Below are positions 42,795-50,626 of a stretch of 64,000 bases of DNA, piece after piece (position 1 is the stretch's first letter; every line of letters starts with the position of its first letter). Source of the stretch: Prosthecobacter dejongeii (GTDB taxonomy: Bacteria > Verrucomicrobiota > Verrucomicrobiia > Verrucomicrobiales > Verrucomicrobiaceae); the NCBI RefSeq assembly GCF_014203045.1, contig NZ_JACHIF010000010.1, positions 1 through 64,000 on the forward strand. Direction: 5' to 3'. The notes beneath the pieces are model-generated. The model was not told the origin of the DNA. It saw nothing but the letters and a program-made list of their open reading frames with translations, and made no database searches. Both the position numbers and the translations under genes were made by a program.

Positions 42795-44951
42795 TTAACC
42801 CAGGTCTTCCGCTTCAGCGGCAGTACCGGATTCAGCCTTGGCGGCATCGTCCTTCTCCTTCATCGCGGCCTTGCGGCTCATCTTCACGCGGCCTTTTTCG
42901 TCAATACCGAGGCACTTGGCAGTGACGATGTCACCCACCTTGACGACGTCTTCCACACGGTTCACACGGAAGTCGGCCAATTCGCTCACGTGAATCAGGC
43001 CGTCCTTCTTGCCACCGAGGTTCATGAAGGCACCAAAGTTCGTCGTGCTGACGATCTTGCCGGTGTAAATCTTGCCGGGTTCGATCTCCTGAGAGACACC
43101 GCCGATCATCTCGATCGCACGCTCAAGGCCTTCCTTGCGCGTCGCATAAACGTAGATGGTGCCGTCGTCTTCGATGCTGATTTCAGCGCCAGACTCAGCC
43201 TGGATACCCTTGATGTTCTTACCGCCAGGACCGATGAGTTCACCGATCTTGTCTGGGTTGATTTTCAGGATCTCAATGCGAGGAGCATGTGGGCTCAGCG
43301 GACGAACTTCGCTGATGGCATCTGCCATGGCGCGAAGGACTTCACTACGGCCATTCTTGGCCTTAGCGATGGCTTCTTCCAAGATGCTCAGAGGAATGCC
43401 AGGAAGCTTGAGGTCGAGCTGGTAACCCGTCACACCCACGTCTGTGCCGCAAAGCTTGAAGTCCATGTCGCCGAAGTGATCTTCGGAGCCCAGGATGTCC
43501 ATCATGGTTAAGTAGCGCTTCATGTTGTCGCCTTCGAACTCAGTGACGAGACCGACGGAGATACCTGCCACAGGGCGGATGAGCGGTACGCCTGCGTCAA
43601 GGAGAGCCATGACGCCCGAACAAACCGAAGCCATGGAAGTGGAGCCGTTGGAGGCCATCACTTCGCTGCTCACACGGATCGCGTAAGGGAACTTGGACTT
43701 CGGCGGAATGACGGCATCAATGGAGCGCTCAGCAAGTGCACCGTGGCCGATTTCACGACGATTCTGACCCCCAAAGCGGCCACACTCACCTACGGAGAAC
43801 GGAGGGAAGTTGTAGTGAAGGATGAAACGTTTGCTGTCTGGGCCACCTGCGTAGGTATCCATTTCCTGCGCTTCGTCAGCCGGGGCCAGCGTAGCAATGG
43901 AGAGAGCCTGAGTTTCGCCACGCGCAAACAGGGCAGAACCATGCGTGCGGGGGAGGACAGAGACTTCGCCAGAAAGGTTGCGGATCTGGTCGATCGCACG
44001 GCCGTCGCAACGGCTCATTTTGTCCAGGATGGAGATGCGGAATGCTTTCTTCTGGAGGTAGTCGAAAGCTTGGCTGATTTCAAAGCCCGAGGCTTCAGGG
44101 AAACGGCTCTTGATGGCAGCTTCCACTTCATCTTTGAGTGCACCAACAGCCTTGCTGCGGGCAATCTTGCTCGGCTGATAAAGAGCGCCTTCGATGCGGT
44201 CACCGGCGATTTCATAAGCCACTTCCAGAAGCTCGTCTTTGACGAGCATCAGAGGCACCACACGCTTCACCTTGCCAGCCAGGGCAGCCAGTTCTTCCTG
44301 AGCCTTCACGAGGCCCTGGATGCTGTCCTGCGCAAAGCGGAGGGCGGCGATGAAGTCGCTTTCTGGCATTTCCAGAGCAGCACCTTCGATCATGATCACA
44401 TCCGTCTTATTGCCGACGTACACCAGATCCAGATCGCTGTCTTCGCGCTGGTTGTGGGTCGGGTTAGCGATGAACTGACCATTCACCCGGCCCACGCGCA
44501 CGGCACCGATCGGGCCTGCGAAAGGAATGTCGGAAACGCAAAGAGCAGCCGAAGCGCCGTTGATGGCGAGGATGTCTGAATCGTTTTGGCCATCTGCACT
44601 GAGCAAAAGAGCAACGATCTGAGTTTCGTAGAAGTAACCTTTCGGGAACAACGGGCGCAATGGGCGGTCCGTCATGCGGCAAGTGAGGATTTCCTTCTCT
44701 GTTGGGCGGCCTTCGCGCTTGAAGTAGCCACCAGGGAACTTCCCAGCAGCCGAGGCTTTTTCTTTGTATTCCACGGACAACGGGAAGAAGTCGAGACCTT
44801 CTTTGATCTTCGTGGCGGAGACGGCAGTGACGATGACGATGGTGTCACCCAGGCGGACGGTCACGGCACCATCAGCGAGGTGAGCGAGCTTGCCTGTTTC
44901 GATTTCAATGATCCCTGAACCGCAGGGTGTAGTTACTTTATGGATAGCCAT
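42795..44951 (-). CDS. pnp: Polyribonucleotide nucleotidyltransferase (PNPase)
   Basis: A 718-residue exoribonuclease that degrades RNA phosphorolytically from the 3' end. The two RNase PH-like domains include FFPLSVEYKEKASAAGKFPGGYFKREGRPT and the second-core RRSEGECGRFGGQNRREIGHGALAERS-like region (read here as the stretch CGRFGGQNRREIGHGALAER), then SMASVCSGVMALLDAGVP. The KH domain has GKIGELIGPGGKNIKGI and the S1 domain GKIVSTTNFGAFMNLGGKKDGLIHVSEL. The C-terminal tail is acidic and Ala-rich. It follows rpsO, the classic order, although a terminator separates them. Confidence 0.96.
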   Translation of the reverse strand: MAIHKVTTPCGSGIIEIETGKLAHLADGAVTVRLGDTIVIVTAVSATKIKEGLDFFPLSVEYKEKASAAGKFPGGYFKREGRPTEKEILTCRMTDRPLRPLFPKGYFYETQIVALLLSADGQNDSDILAINGASAALCVSDIPFAGPIGAVRVGRVNGQFIANPTHNQREDSDLDLVYVGNKTDVIMIEGAALEMPESDFIAALRFAQDSIQGLVKAQEELAALAGKVKRVVPLMLVKDELLEVAYEIAGDRIEGALYQPSKIARSKAVGALKDEVEAAIKSRFPEASGFEISQAFDYLQKKAFRISILDKMSRCDGRAIDQIRNLSGEVSVLPRTHGSALFARGETQALSIATLAPADEAQEMDTYAGGPDSKRFILHYNFPPFSVGECGRFGGQNRREIGHGALAERSIDAVIPPKSKFPYAIRVSSEVMASNGSTSMASVCSGVMALLDAGVPLIRPVAGISVGLVTEFEGDNMKRYLTMMDILGSEDHFGDMDFKLCGTDVGVTGYQLDLKLPGIPLSILEEAIAKAKNGRSEVLRAMADAISEVRPLSPHAPRIEILKINPDKIGELIGPGGKNIKGIQAESGAEISIEDDGTIYVYATRKEGLERAIEMIGGVSQEIEPGKIYTGKIVSTTNFGAFMNLGGKKDGLIHVSELADFRVNRVEDVVKVGDIVTAKCLGIDEKGRVKMSRKAAMKEKDDAAKAESGTAAEAEDLG

Positions 44952-45177
44952 GGTGGCGATGTTCTATGCTTTGTTTGTTTTGGGGAAAGTTTGCGAGCGC
45001 GTTTGGTTCAAACGCAGCCCATGAGTATCAAAGGCTCAGCCAGCAAAAATCCGTGCCTTGTCTTGTGGCACACGTCTTCTCGAATGGGAGACGGCAGGTG
45101 GGAAAACGTTTCCGTGAAAATCACGTGAAATCGCACACCTCACACTATCTAGGCAATTGCGCGCTGAAACCCCTAAC

Positions 45178-45210
45178 ACAAAACAAGGGGTGATGGTTCT
45201 CATCACCCCT
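45178..45210 (-). terminator. Terminator/attenuator between rpsO and pnp
   Basis: On the minus strand AGGGGTGATG pairs with CATCACCCCT around a 5-base loop, followed by TTGTTTTGT. It sits 19 bases past the rpsO stop, about 235 bases before pnp. Confidence 0.8.
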
Positions 45211-45228
45211 CGTCTGGAAAAAAGGCTA

Positions 45229-45486
45229 TTAGCGGCGCAGGCTGAGGCTCTTCAGAAGCTTCAGATAACGCTCATTGGCGGTCAGCTTCAGGTAGTCGAG
45301 CAGTTTGCGGCGGCGAGCGACCATCTTTAGAAGGCCGCGGCGCGTGGAGTGGTCTTTGGAATGAACCGTAAGGTGCTCCGTCAGTTCATTGATACGGGCC
45401 GTCAAGATTGCGACCTGCACGTCGGCACTGCCAGTGTCTTTTTCGTGCAGTTTGAATTCTTGGGGGCTTGTGGTAGCTTCGCTCAT
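45229..45486 (-). CDS. rpsO: 30S ribosomal protein S15
   Basis: An 85-residue protein with the S15 signature: [48 protein letters not shown]. It binds 16S rRNA in the central domain. Slightly shorter than the usual 88-89 residues but complete. rpsO-pnp is the standard pair. The stop is followed by a terminator hairpin. Confidence 0.97.
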   Translation of the reverse strand: MSEATTSPQEFKLHEKDTGSADVQVAILTARINELTEHLTVHSKDHSTRRGLLKMVARRRKLLDYLKLTANERYLKLLKSLSLRR

Positions 45487-45843
45487 GGTCAGTTGTGAAA
45501 CCCGACACCTTGTCAGGCGGGTTGTGTTTGAAGTTGAAAGGGCCGGAAAGAAATCACGAAAGCGAGGATTGGCAAGGGAAAATTCGTGTGAATACGAGCC
45601 TTAAACTGTTTCCAAAAAAGATTATCCCATAGGAAAGGCGAGCGCAGTGGGATGAGTGGCAAAGCAAGAGCGATGACTGCTATCTTTACAATAGCAACTA
45701 AGCGAAAAAGACGCCAATCGTCCCACCCCGTTGCCGCTTTTCGGACAAGATTTTTGAAAATCGGTCTGAAATGGGCTGCACTCGGTCGTAAAACGAAAAA
45801 GCTCTGCGTCGGGTAACGCAGAGCTTTATCAAAGTTCGTCCTT
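45487..45843. other. 357-base spacer before rpsO, with a terminator
   Basis: The end of the toroid-protein transcription unit. Its only supported feature is the terminator at 45791-45825. A minus-strand frame here (45513-45881) has a hydrophobic stretch but overlaps the end of the upstream gene and its composition is unlike its neighbours; I do not call it a gene. The rpsO promoter should lie here, but no clear element is seen. Confidence 0.5.
45791..45825 (-). terminator. Rho-independent terminator closing the ExbB/ExbD/TPR cluster
   Basis: AGCTCTGCGT pairs perfectly with ACGCAGAGCT around a 6-base loop. On the minus strand the tail is TTTTCGTTTTA. It lies 19 bases past the stop of the toroid protein. 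Confidence 0.88.
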
Positions 45844-47736
45844 TTATTGACGATCAAAAAAACTTTCTTCGTCGCGATCACCGACTTTTAAATAACGGTA
45901 ATACACTTCCAATTGGAGTGTGCAGAGCACTTGGCGGTAAACAGGATCTGCAGCATCACCGCCTGGCCAGTTGGGCCGACCTTTTTTGAAGCTGCCATCG
46001 GGCTGTTGAGCGGCCAGGATCTGCGGCAAAAACTGTTCGTTGTAAAACTTCCAGTCATCGCCGCCTGCTTGGAAGAAGGTCTGAGTGTAATAGTACCAGC
46101 AGTAGAGATTACAGTTTTTATTCCAATCCAGAGGCTCTGCGGTGATGAACTCACGCAGGAATTTGATCCCCTTCTTGATGGAGGCTGTGCGACCTTTCCC
46201 CAGCGTCTGTAGCCCCAAGGACCCGACCCCGGTAAGGCTCCACTGATTGTAGTGGGCATCCCGGTTAGCGCCACCATAACCGCCATCCTTCGTTTGCTTC
46301 CGCTCGATGTAATCACAGGTGCGATCAATCGCGCTTTGAAGACCCGCGATTTTCAAACCTGTGTATTTGGCGGCTTTCAAGGCCTGATATTGCCAACCTG
46401 CCACCGATAGATCTTCACGAGAGGAGGTGGGTTTGCCTTCGGAGATGTTTTTGGTGTAATAATCCCAAGAACCTTCGCCGTTTTTCGCATCCGCTTTGTT
46501 CTGGGTTTTGATGATGAGCTGAACACCTTTTTCGAAGGCTTCACGCATGCCAGGAAGTTGCTTGCTGCCCAGACGTGCGAGAGTGTACATCTCCCCTAGA
46601 GCATAGGTGGCGATGCCATGCTCATACGCACCGGCGTTGCTTTTAAAGTCATCTGTGATGGCTCCGTGCTCATTGGTCTTGGACATCTCGATGAGGAAGA
46701 GAATGCCGCGCATGACATTGTCTCCATAAAAGGGAGAGTCTGGCGTTTCACAGCGCCCAAGGAAACACAGCAGAGCAAGGCCTGTCATTGCAGCCTTATT
46801 GCGTTTACCCCCGCCTTGTCCCCAAGATCCATCAGGGTTCTGCTGGCTTTTCAGCCACTCTAAAGAAGCTGATACTGCACGTTCACACTCAGGATTGCCA
46901 CCATTCTGGCGAAGTTTTTCTAAACGTTCCTGCGGAGAGCAACGCTGCTGCATGGAAGGCGGCAGACTGACAAAACCCTGCATCCCGCCCATGCCCATCC
47001 CAGTGCCAAAGCCACCACCAGCTCCTGCTTTGCCAAAGCCTCCACTGCCCAGGCTTCCGCCTCCCAGCATTGAGCTCACATCCGGCACATCCAGCAGATC
47101 TGGCGGCGCATCCGGCAGCGTCACGGCCGAGTTCTGGCTCGTGCTCACGATCTTCTTCATCGGCATCGTCTTGTTCAGCGATGTCCGCTTCTTCTGCTGC
47201 ACCTTGTGCTGCATCTCTGCAGAGGCCTGCGCTCCCTGCTGCGTGCCGCCACCAGGCAGGAAGTCCACCTGCTTCTGAATCATCTGCGTGCTGACCACGA
47301 TAGCACCGCCCACGATGAGGATACCTGCGTGAATAGCCAAGCTGAGGGTCAAAGAACCACCGCCTACCTTGCGCCAGGCTTTCACCAGCGCATTGGGTGG
47401 TTTCACGGTTTCAAAATGGTTGAGCGCCGGCGGGTGATACATTTCACCTGGGGCTGCATGGAGGGCCACGGCTTGCTCTTCTTCCACAGCGGCCACAGGC
47501 ACGGGGCCTGAGGTGGCCGAAGGCGCGGGGTATCCCGCAGGTGGCGGCGGCATCATGCCGGGCTGGACGGGGTAGCCAAGATTTGGCTGAACGGGATAAC
47601 CCAAGTTGTTTCCCTGCACGGGATACCCCAGATTGCCCGGCTGCGGGTAACCCGGTGGGTAAACCATGGGCTGCGTGGCACCTGGGTCCGAGGGCGGAGG
47701 GGGGCCACCCGGATTCGGAGGAGGGGTATCAGACAT
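45844..47736 (-). CDS. TonB-like membrane anchor fused to a squalene-cyclase/prenyltransferase-type toroid
   Basis: A 630-residue protein, last gene of the cluster. Residues 1-100 are Pro/Gly-rich with three copies of NLGYPVQ. A single membrane span (about 128-150) contains SLAIH (S132, H136), the SxxxH pattern that TonB and TolA use to couple to ExbB/ExbD. Then comes a Gly-rich periplasmic linker (residues 160-260). From about 283 on, repeats such as SLEWLKSQQNPDGSWG, RTCDYIERKQTKDGGYGG and IKFLREFITAEPLDWNKN are of the squalene-cyclase/prenyltransferase alpha/alpha-toroid type. No DxDD or other terpene-cyclase catalytic motif is seen. I infer a structural or binding toroid driven by the neighbouring proton channel, not an enzyme of terpene synthesis. 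Confidence 0.8.
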   Translation of the reverse strand: MSDTPPPNPGGPPPPSDPGATQPMVYPPGYPQPGNLGYPVQGNNLGYPVQPNLGYPVQPGMMPPPPAGYPAPSATSGPVPVAAVEEEQAVALHAAPGEMYHPPALNHFETVKPPNALVKAWRKVGGGSLTLSLAIHAGILIVGGAIVVSTQMIQKQVDFLPGGGTQQGAQASAEMQHKVQQKKRTSLNKTMPMKKIVSTSQNSAVTLPDAPPDLLDVPDVSSMLGGGSLGSGGFGKAGAGGGFGTGMGMGGMQGFVSLPPSMQQRCSPQERLEKLRQNGGNPECERAVSASLEWLKSQQNPDGSWGQGGGKRNKAAMTGLALLCFLGRCETPDSPFYGDNVMRGILFLIEMSKTNEHGAITDDFKSNAGAYEHGIATYALGEMYTLARLGSKQLPGMREAFEKGVQLIIKTQNKADAKNGEGSWDYYTKNISEGKPTSSREDLSVAGWQYQALKAAKYTGLKIAGLQSAIDRTCDYIERKQTKDGGYGGANRDAHYNQWSLTGVGSLGLQTLGKGRTASIKKGIKFLREFITAEPLDWNKNCNLYCWYYYTQTFFQAGGDDWKFYNEQFLPQILAAQQPDGSFKKGRPNWPGGDAADPVYRQVLCTLQLEVYYRYLKVGDRDEESFFDRQ

Positions 47737-47816
47737 AACAGAAAAAGAACGAAGGTGGGGCCGCGCAGGGTTGCGGCCACTGAAAGTTGGGGAGGAATTA
47801 AGACAGCAGGTGTGGA

Positions 47817-48284
47817 TTAAAAATCCTCACCACCCACCGTAAAGGTCACATTGCCAATTTTAGCCTTGGCCATGGAGTTGAGTACATCAATGACACGCTC
47901 GTAGCGGGCTTGCTCCTCCGCTTGGATGGTCACCATCACCTTGGCATTGCGAAGGTCGGCTTCCTGCTTCAGGCGGAATAGTGTGTTGGTGAAATTGGGC
48001 AGCGCCTTGTCAGTGGGGGAATCGAATTCCTCTTCATTCAAAGTCACCACTCCTGATTCCTCCACCGTCACCATGATCTCGTCCGGTGGGGTGGTTTCAT
48101 CACTGAGCGCCGGGGTTCCCAGGCCAGGAAGTTGTGTCTTCAGTTCACGCTCCACTTTCACAGCACCAGCCATGACCATGAAAAAGAGCATGATGACGAA
48201 GACGACGTCAATCATGGGGGCGATCTGGAAGCCCATGGTGGCTTGGTCTGCCTCCAGGGCGCGATGTTTTTTACCGTGAGCCAT
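47817..48284 (-). CDS. ExbD/TolR family biopolymer transport protein, second copy
   Basis: A 155-residue protein with one N-terminal membrane helix and a periplasmic domain. The helix has FQIAPMIDVVFVIMLFFMV with the conserved proton-path Asp26. The periplasmic part ends RYERVIDVLNSMAKAKIGNVTF, the ExbD/TolR fold. It starts 4 bases after the stop of the first ExbD, so both are cotranslated. Start ATG at 48284; the frame extends to 48344. Unlike the first copy, it has an insert with LPGLGTPALSDETTPPDE. Confidence 0.92.
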   Translation of the reverse strand: MAHGKKHRALEADQATMGFQIAPMIDVVFVIMLFFMVMAGAVKVERELKTQLPGLGTPALSDETTPPDEIMVTVEESGVVTLNEEEFDSPTDKALPNFTNTLFRLKQEADLRNAKVMVTIQAEEQARYERVIDVLNSMAKAKIGNVTFTVGGEDF

Positions 48285-48288
48285 GCGA

Positions 48289-48726
48289 TCAGGAATCTTT
48301 GTTGAGGGCTGAAAAGGAAATGTCGTCAATGCCCGACTGGGCAATCAGCGCCATGACTTTCTGAATCTCCACCGCAGGCACATCGCGATCTCCGCGAATG
48401 ACGACCCGGTAGGTAGGATTGCTGTTTTTGCGTTGAGTGAGCGTGTTCACGATCTCCTCATTCTCCATCTCACGGTCGTCGAGCTTGATTTTAGACTCCT
48501 GCCGAGCAGCGATCCAGCGAACGTTGATGGCGGCCTCGAACATGGTGTTCTTGTCCTCCTTCTTCTTCGCATCGGCCGCCACAGGCAGCTTGATGTCTTT
48601 GTCAATTCTCAAGACCTGCGCCGAGGTGATGCTCATAAAGAAAATGAGCAGCACCAACAGCACGTCAATCATCGGAGCAATTTGGAACTCCGGTTCACCG
48701 TCTCCACCGCCTCCTCCTCCAGCCAT
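48289..48726 (-). CDS. ExbD/TolR family biopolymer transport protein, first copy
   Basis: A 145-residue protein. It opens with a Gly-rich run, then the membrane helix FQIAPMIDVLLVLLIFFMS with the conserved Asp21 and a periplasmic ExbD/TolR domain that ends ALIAQSGIDDISFSAL. It is a different sequence from the second copy (about 30-35% alike by eye outside the helix), so the two probably form a heteromeric pair in the motor. Located 43 bases after the ExbB gene. Confidence 0.93.
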   Translation of the reverse strand: MAGGGGGGDGEPEFQIAPMIDVLLVLLIFFMSITSAQVLRIDKDIKLPVAADAKKKEDKNTMFEAAINVRWIAARQESKIKLDDREMENEEIVNTLTQRKNSNPTYRVVIRGDRDVPAVEIQKVMALIAQSGIDDISFSALNKDS

Positions 48727-48769
48727 AAGAGTATCAGGTTAAGGTTAACCAACAGAATGAAAAATCCGA

Positions 48770-49630
48770 TTACACAGCCACAGCGACGGCTGCGCCATCG
48801 TTGCCACCAGCCACCCAGTTTGGCAGCGCAGCGTAGAACTCTTCTTCACCCACGTGAGCGTCTTTGAGATGCTCGTAAGGCATCTTACGGAACAGAGAGC
48901 TGATGATTTCCTGCAGACCGTGCATGGAGCCCTGAAGGCGATTGCGCAGAATGTAGAACACCATGAAAGCAGGCACAGCCACAGCCAGACCCGAAGCCGT
49001 AGCCACAAGCACCTCACCGATAGCGCCAGAGAGCTTGGAAGGATCACCCACACCACTGGTGCCCAGCGTTGCGAAGGCGCTCATCATCCCCGTCACGGTG
49101 CCGACCAGACCGATCATCGGAGTGCAAACACCCAACACCGAAAGGTAGTTGATGCGAGTCTGGATGGTGGCGTTGGTCTTGTTCAGTTCAGAGAACAATG
49201 CTTCTTCGACAGCGTTCTGACCTTCCCCCACGAAGCTCAGGCCCACACGGGTCACATCGGCAAAGTAGGAATTGTTGTTTTTAGCAAACTGGTAAGCACC
49301 GACGTAATCACCCGCACGGAAAAGATCCTGCACCTGACCTACCTGGGCAGGAGGGGCCATGCTTTTGAGTGCGGTACGCATCCAAAGGTCCACCGTCAGC
49401 CACACGAGTGCGACGGAGCAAAGGGTCAGCGGATACATCACCCAGCCACCTTCGCGGAAGCGGTCCATGAGGGTGTGCTGATGCACTTCAGGAGCGGCGG
49501 CAGCGGCTTCTCCAGCAGGGGCAGCAGCAGGCTCTTGGCCGTGCATGGGAGCTACCACCATCAGGTTGCCGGCGAGCAGCATGGCGCAGGCGCTAAGACG
49601 GACGAAGCCACGGAAAAAGGTCTGGATCAT
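48770..49630 (-). CDS. MotA/TolQ/ExbB proton channel family protein
   Basis: A 286-residue inner-membrane protein. It has an N-terminal signal-like hydrophobic segment, an Ala-rich periplasmic stretch, then three core helices: GGWVMYPLTLCSVALVWLTVD, SVLGVCTPMIGLVGTVTGMM and VLVATASGLAVAVPAFMVFY. The GLVGTVTGMMSAF segment, with its conserved Thr, is the ExbB/TolQ hallmark for the proton path. It should form a pentamer around the ExbD pair. The ATG at 49654 would add 8 residues; a still longer frame into the TPR gene is rejected. Confidence 0.93.
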   Translation of the reverse strand: MIQTFFRGFVRLSACAMLLAGNLMVVAPMHGQEPAAAPAGEAAAAAPEVHQHTLMDRFREGGWVMYPLTLCSVALVWLTVDLWMRTALKSMAPPAQVGQVQDLFRAGDYVGAYQFAKNNNSYFADVTRVGLSFVGEGQNAVEEALFSELNKTNATIQTRINYLSVLGVCTPMIGLVGTVTGMMSAFATLGTSGVGDPSKLSGAIGEVLVATASGLAVAVPAFMVFYILRNRLQGSMHGLQEIISSLFRKMPYEHLKDAHVGEEEFYAALPNWVAGGNDGAAVAVAV

Positions 49631-49697
49631 AGAGGGGTTATTGCGGGTGTGCATGGGAGGCAGTGGGTAGGTTGGGATTCGTTTAAAGAAAGGGTAA

Positions 49698-50588
49698 TTA
49701 CTGAGCGGCTTTTTCGGTTTTTTCGCCTTCGGCAGATTCTTCAGCTTCCTCTTCGGGCTCATTTTTCATGCCGTTGATGGCAGCCTTTTCTTTGGCTGCT
49801 ATATCAGCAATGGCAGAGCCTTTGTAGGAATCGGAAATACGGGTGAAGAGAGCCTGGGCGTCTTCATAACGTTTCATCTTGGCTAGCATTTGACCCGCTT
49901 TGAGTTCTGCATCTGGGACACGCTGCATTTGGGTGCCGTAAAAAACTGGAATGCGCAGATAAGCCATCAAAGCCTTTTCCCATTCCTTCTTTTTGGCGTG
50001 GATGTCGGCAATGATCATCCAGATGGAAGCTCCGACACCTGAGTCATTGGTATCCGAGAGGATGCTTTCGGCTTCATCGAGAATCGAGGTGTATTCGGAG
50101 GAAGTTTGGCGATCAATATCCAACTGAATAATGCGCAGAGACATCTTCTGTTCTGCCGTCAGAGGCAGCGTCTTGAGCAAGGGAATCAGCTTGATGGTCT
50201 CTTCGAACTTGCCCGCTTGGCTCAAGGTTTCCACGTAAGCGAAGAAAACAGGTTGGTACCAGTTACCTTCCACCTTTTCGAACTTTTGGAAGAAATCGAG
50301 CGACTTCTTCAAAAGGGCCAAAGCCTCTTCGGACTTGGCTTGAGCCATGAGGTTTTTGGCCTCAAGTAATTCCACTGGCTCAGGCCAATCTAGATAAGCG
50401 ATATTCTGCCACGGCAAAACGGTGGTCGCAGACTTATCACCGATCTTAATCGTGCGAACGATCTTGTCACCATCCATGGTGAATTCGGTATCAGGAATGC
50501 GTGTGCCATCTTTGAGCACGATGGCTTGGCCGAACGCTGCGCCTGAGAGCAGCACTGTCGCCAGAAGAATGAGGGTATGACGAAACAT
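49698..50588 (-). CDS. Exported TPR-type protein, 296 residues
   Basis: A signal peptide (MFRHTLILLATVLLSGAAFGQ) leads to a beta-strand domain of about 45 residues (AIVLKDGTRIPDTEFTMDGD...), then repeated helical pairs of TPR type such as LLEAKNLMAQAKSEEALALLKKS and ALMAYLRIPVF. The C-terminus is acidic and Glu-rich (EEEAEESAEGEK). It is probably periplasmic, between the giant TPR gene (38 bases upstream) and the proton channel (67 bases downstream). I expect it to link the motor to an envelope partner. Start ATG at 50588; the longer frame to 50630 overlaps the upstream gene. Confidence 0.85.
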   Translation of the reverse strand: MFRHTLILLATVLLSGAAFGQAIVLKDGTRIPDTEFTMDGDKIVRTIKIGDKSATTVLPWQNIAYLDWPEPVELLEAKNLMAQAKSEEALALLKKSLDFFQKFEKVEGNWYQPVFFAYVETLSQAGKFEETIKLIPLLKTLPLTAEQKMSLRIIQLDIDRQTSSEYTSILDEAESILSDTNDSGVGASIWMIIADIHAKKKEWEKALMAYLRIPVFYGTQMQRVPDAELKAGQMLAKMKRYEDAQALFTRISDSYKGSAIADIAAKEKAAINGMKNEPEEEAEESAEGEKTEKAAQ

Positions 50589-50626
50589 GGAAATGTGAGG
50601 AGAATAAGAGTTCACAAGGACAGGGA

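Noticed and set aside
43743-44579. Plus-strand frame of about 278 residues inside pnp
   Set aside because: Antisense shadow of PNPase; no family resemblance.
45513-45881. Minus-strand frame of 122 residues with a hydrophobic segment between the toroid gene and rpsO
   Set aside because: It overlaps the toroid gene's end and contains the terminator hairpin; composition is unlike neighbouring genes.
45844-47736. Terpene cyclase or squalene-hopene cyclase function for the toroid protein
   Set aside because: The repeats fit the fold, but no DxDD or other catalytic acid motif is present, and the protein is anchored by a TonB-like span beside a proton channel.
48854-49777. Plus-strand frame of about 307 residues antisense to the ExbB gene
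   Set aside because: Explained by codon bias of the ExbB-type gene; His/Gly-rich translation without motifs.
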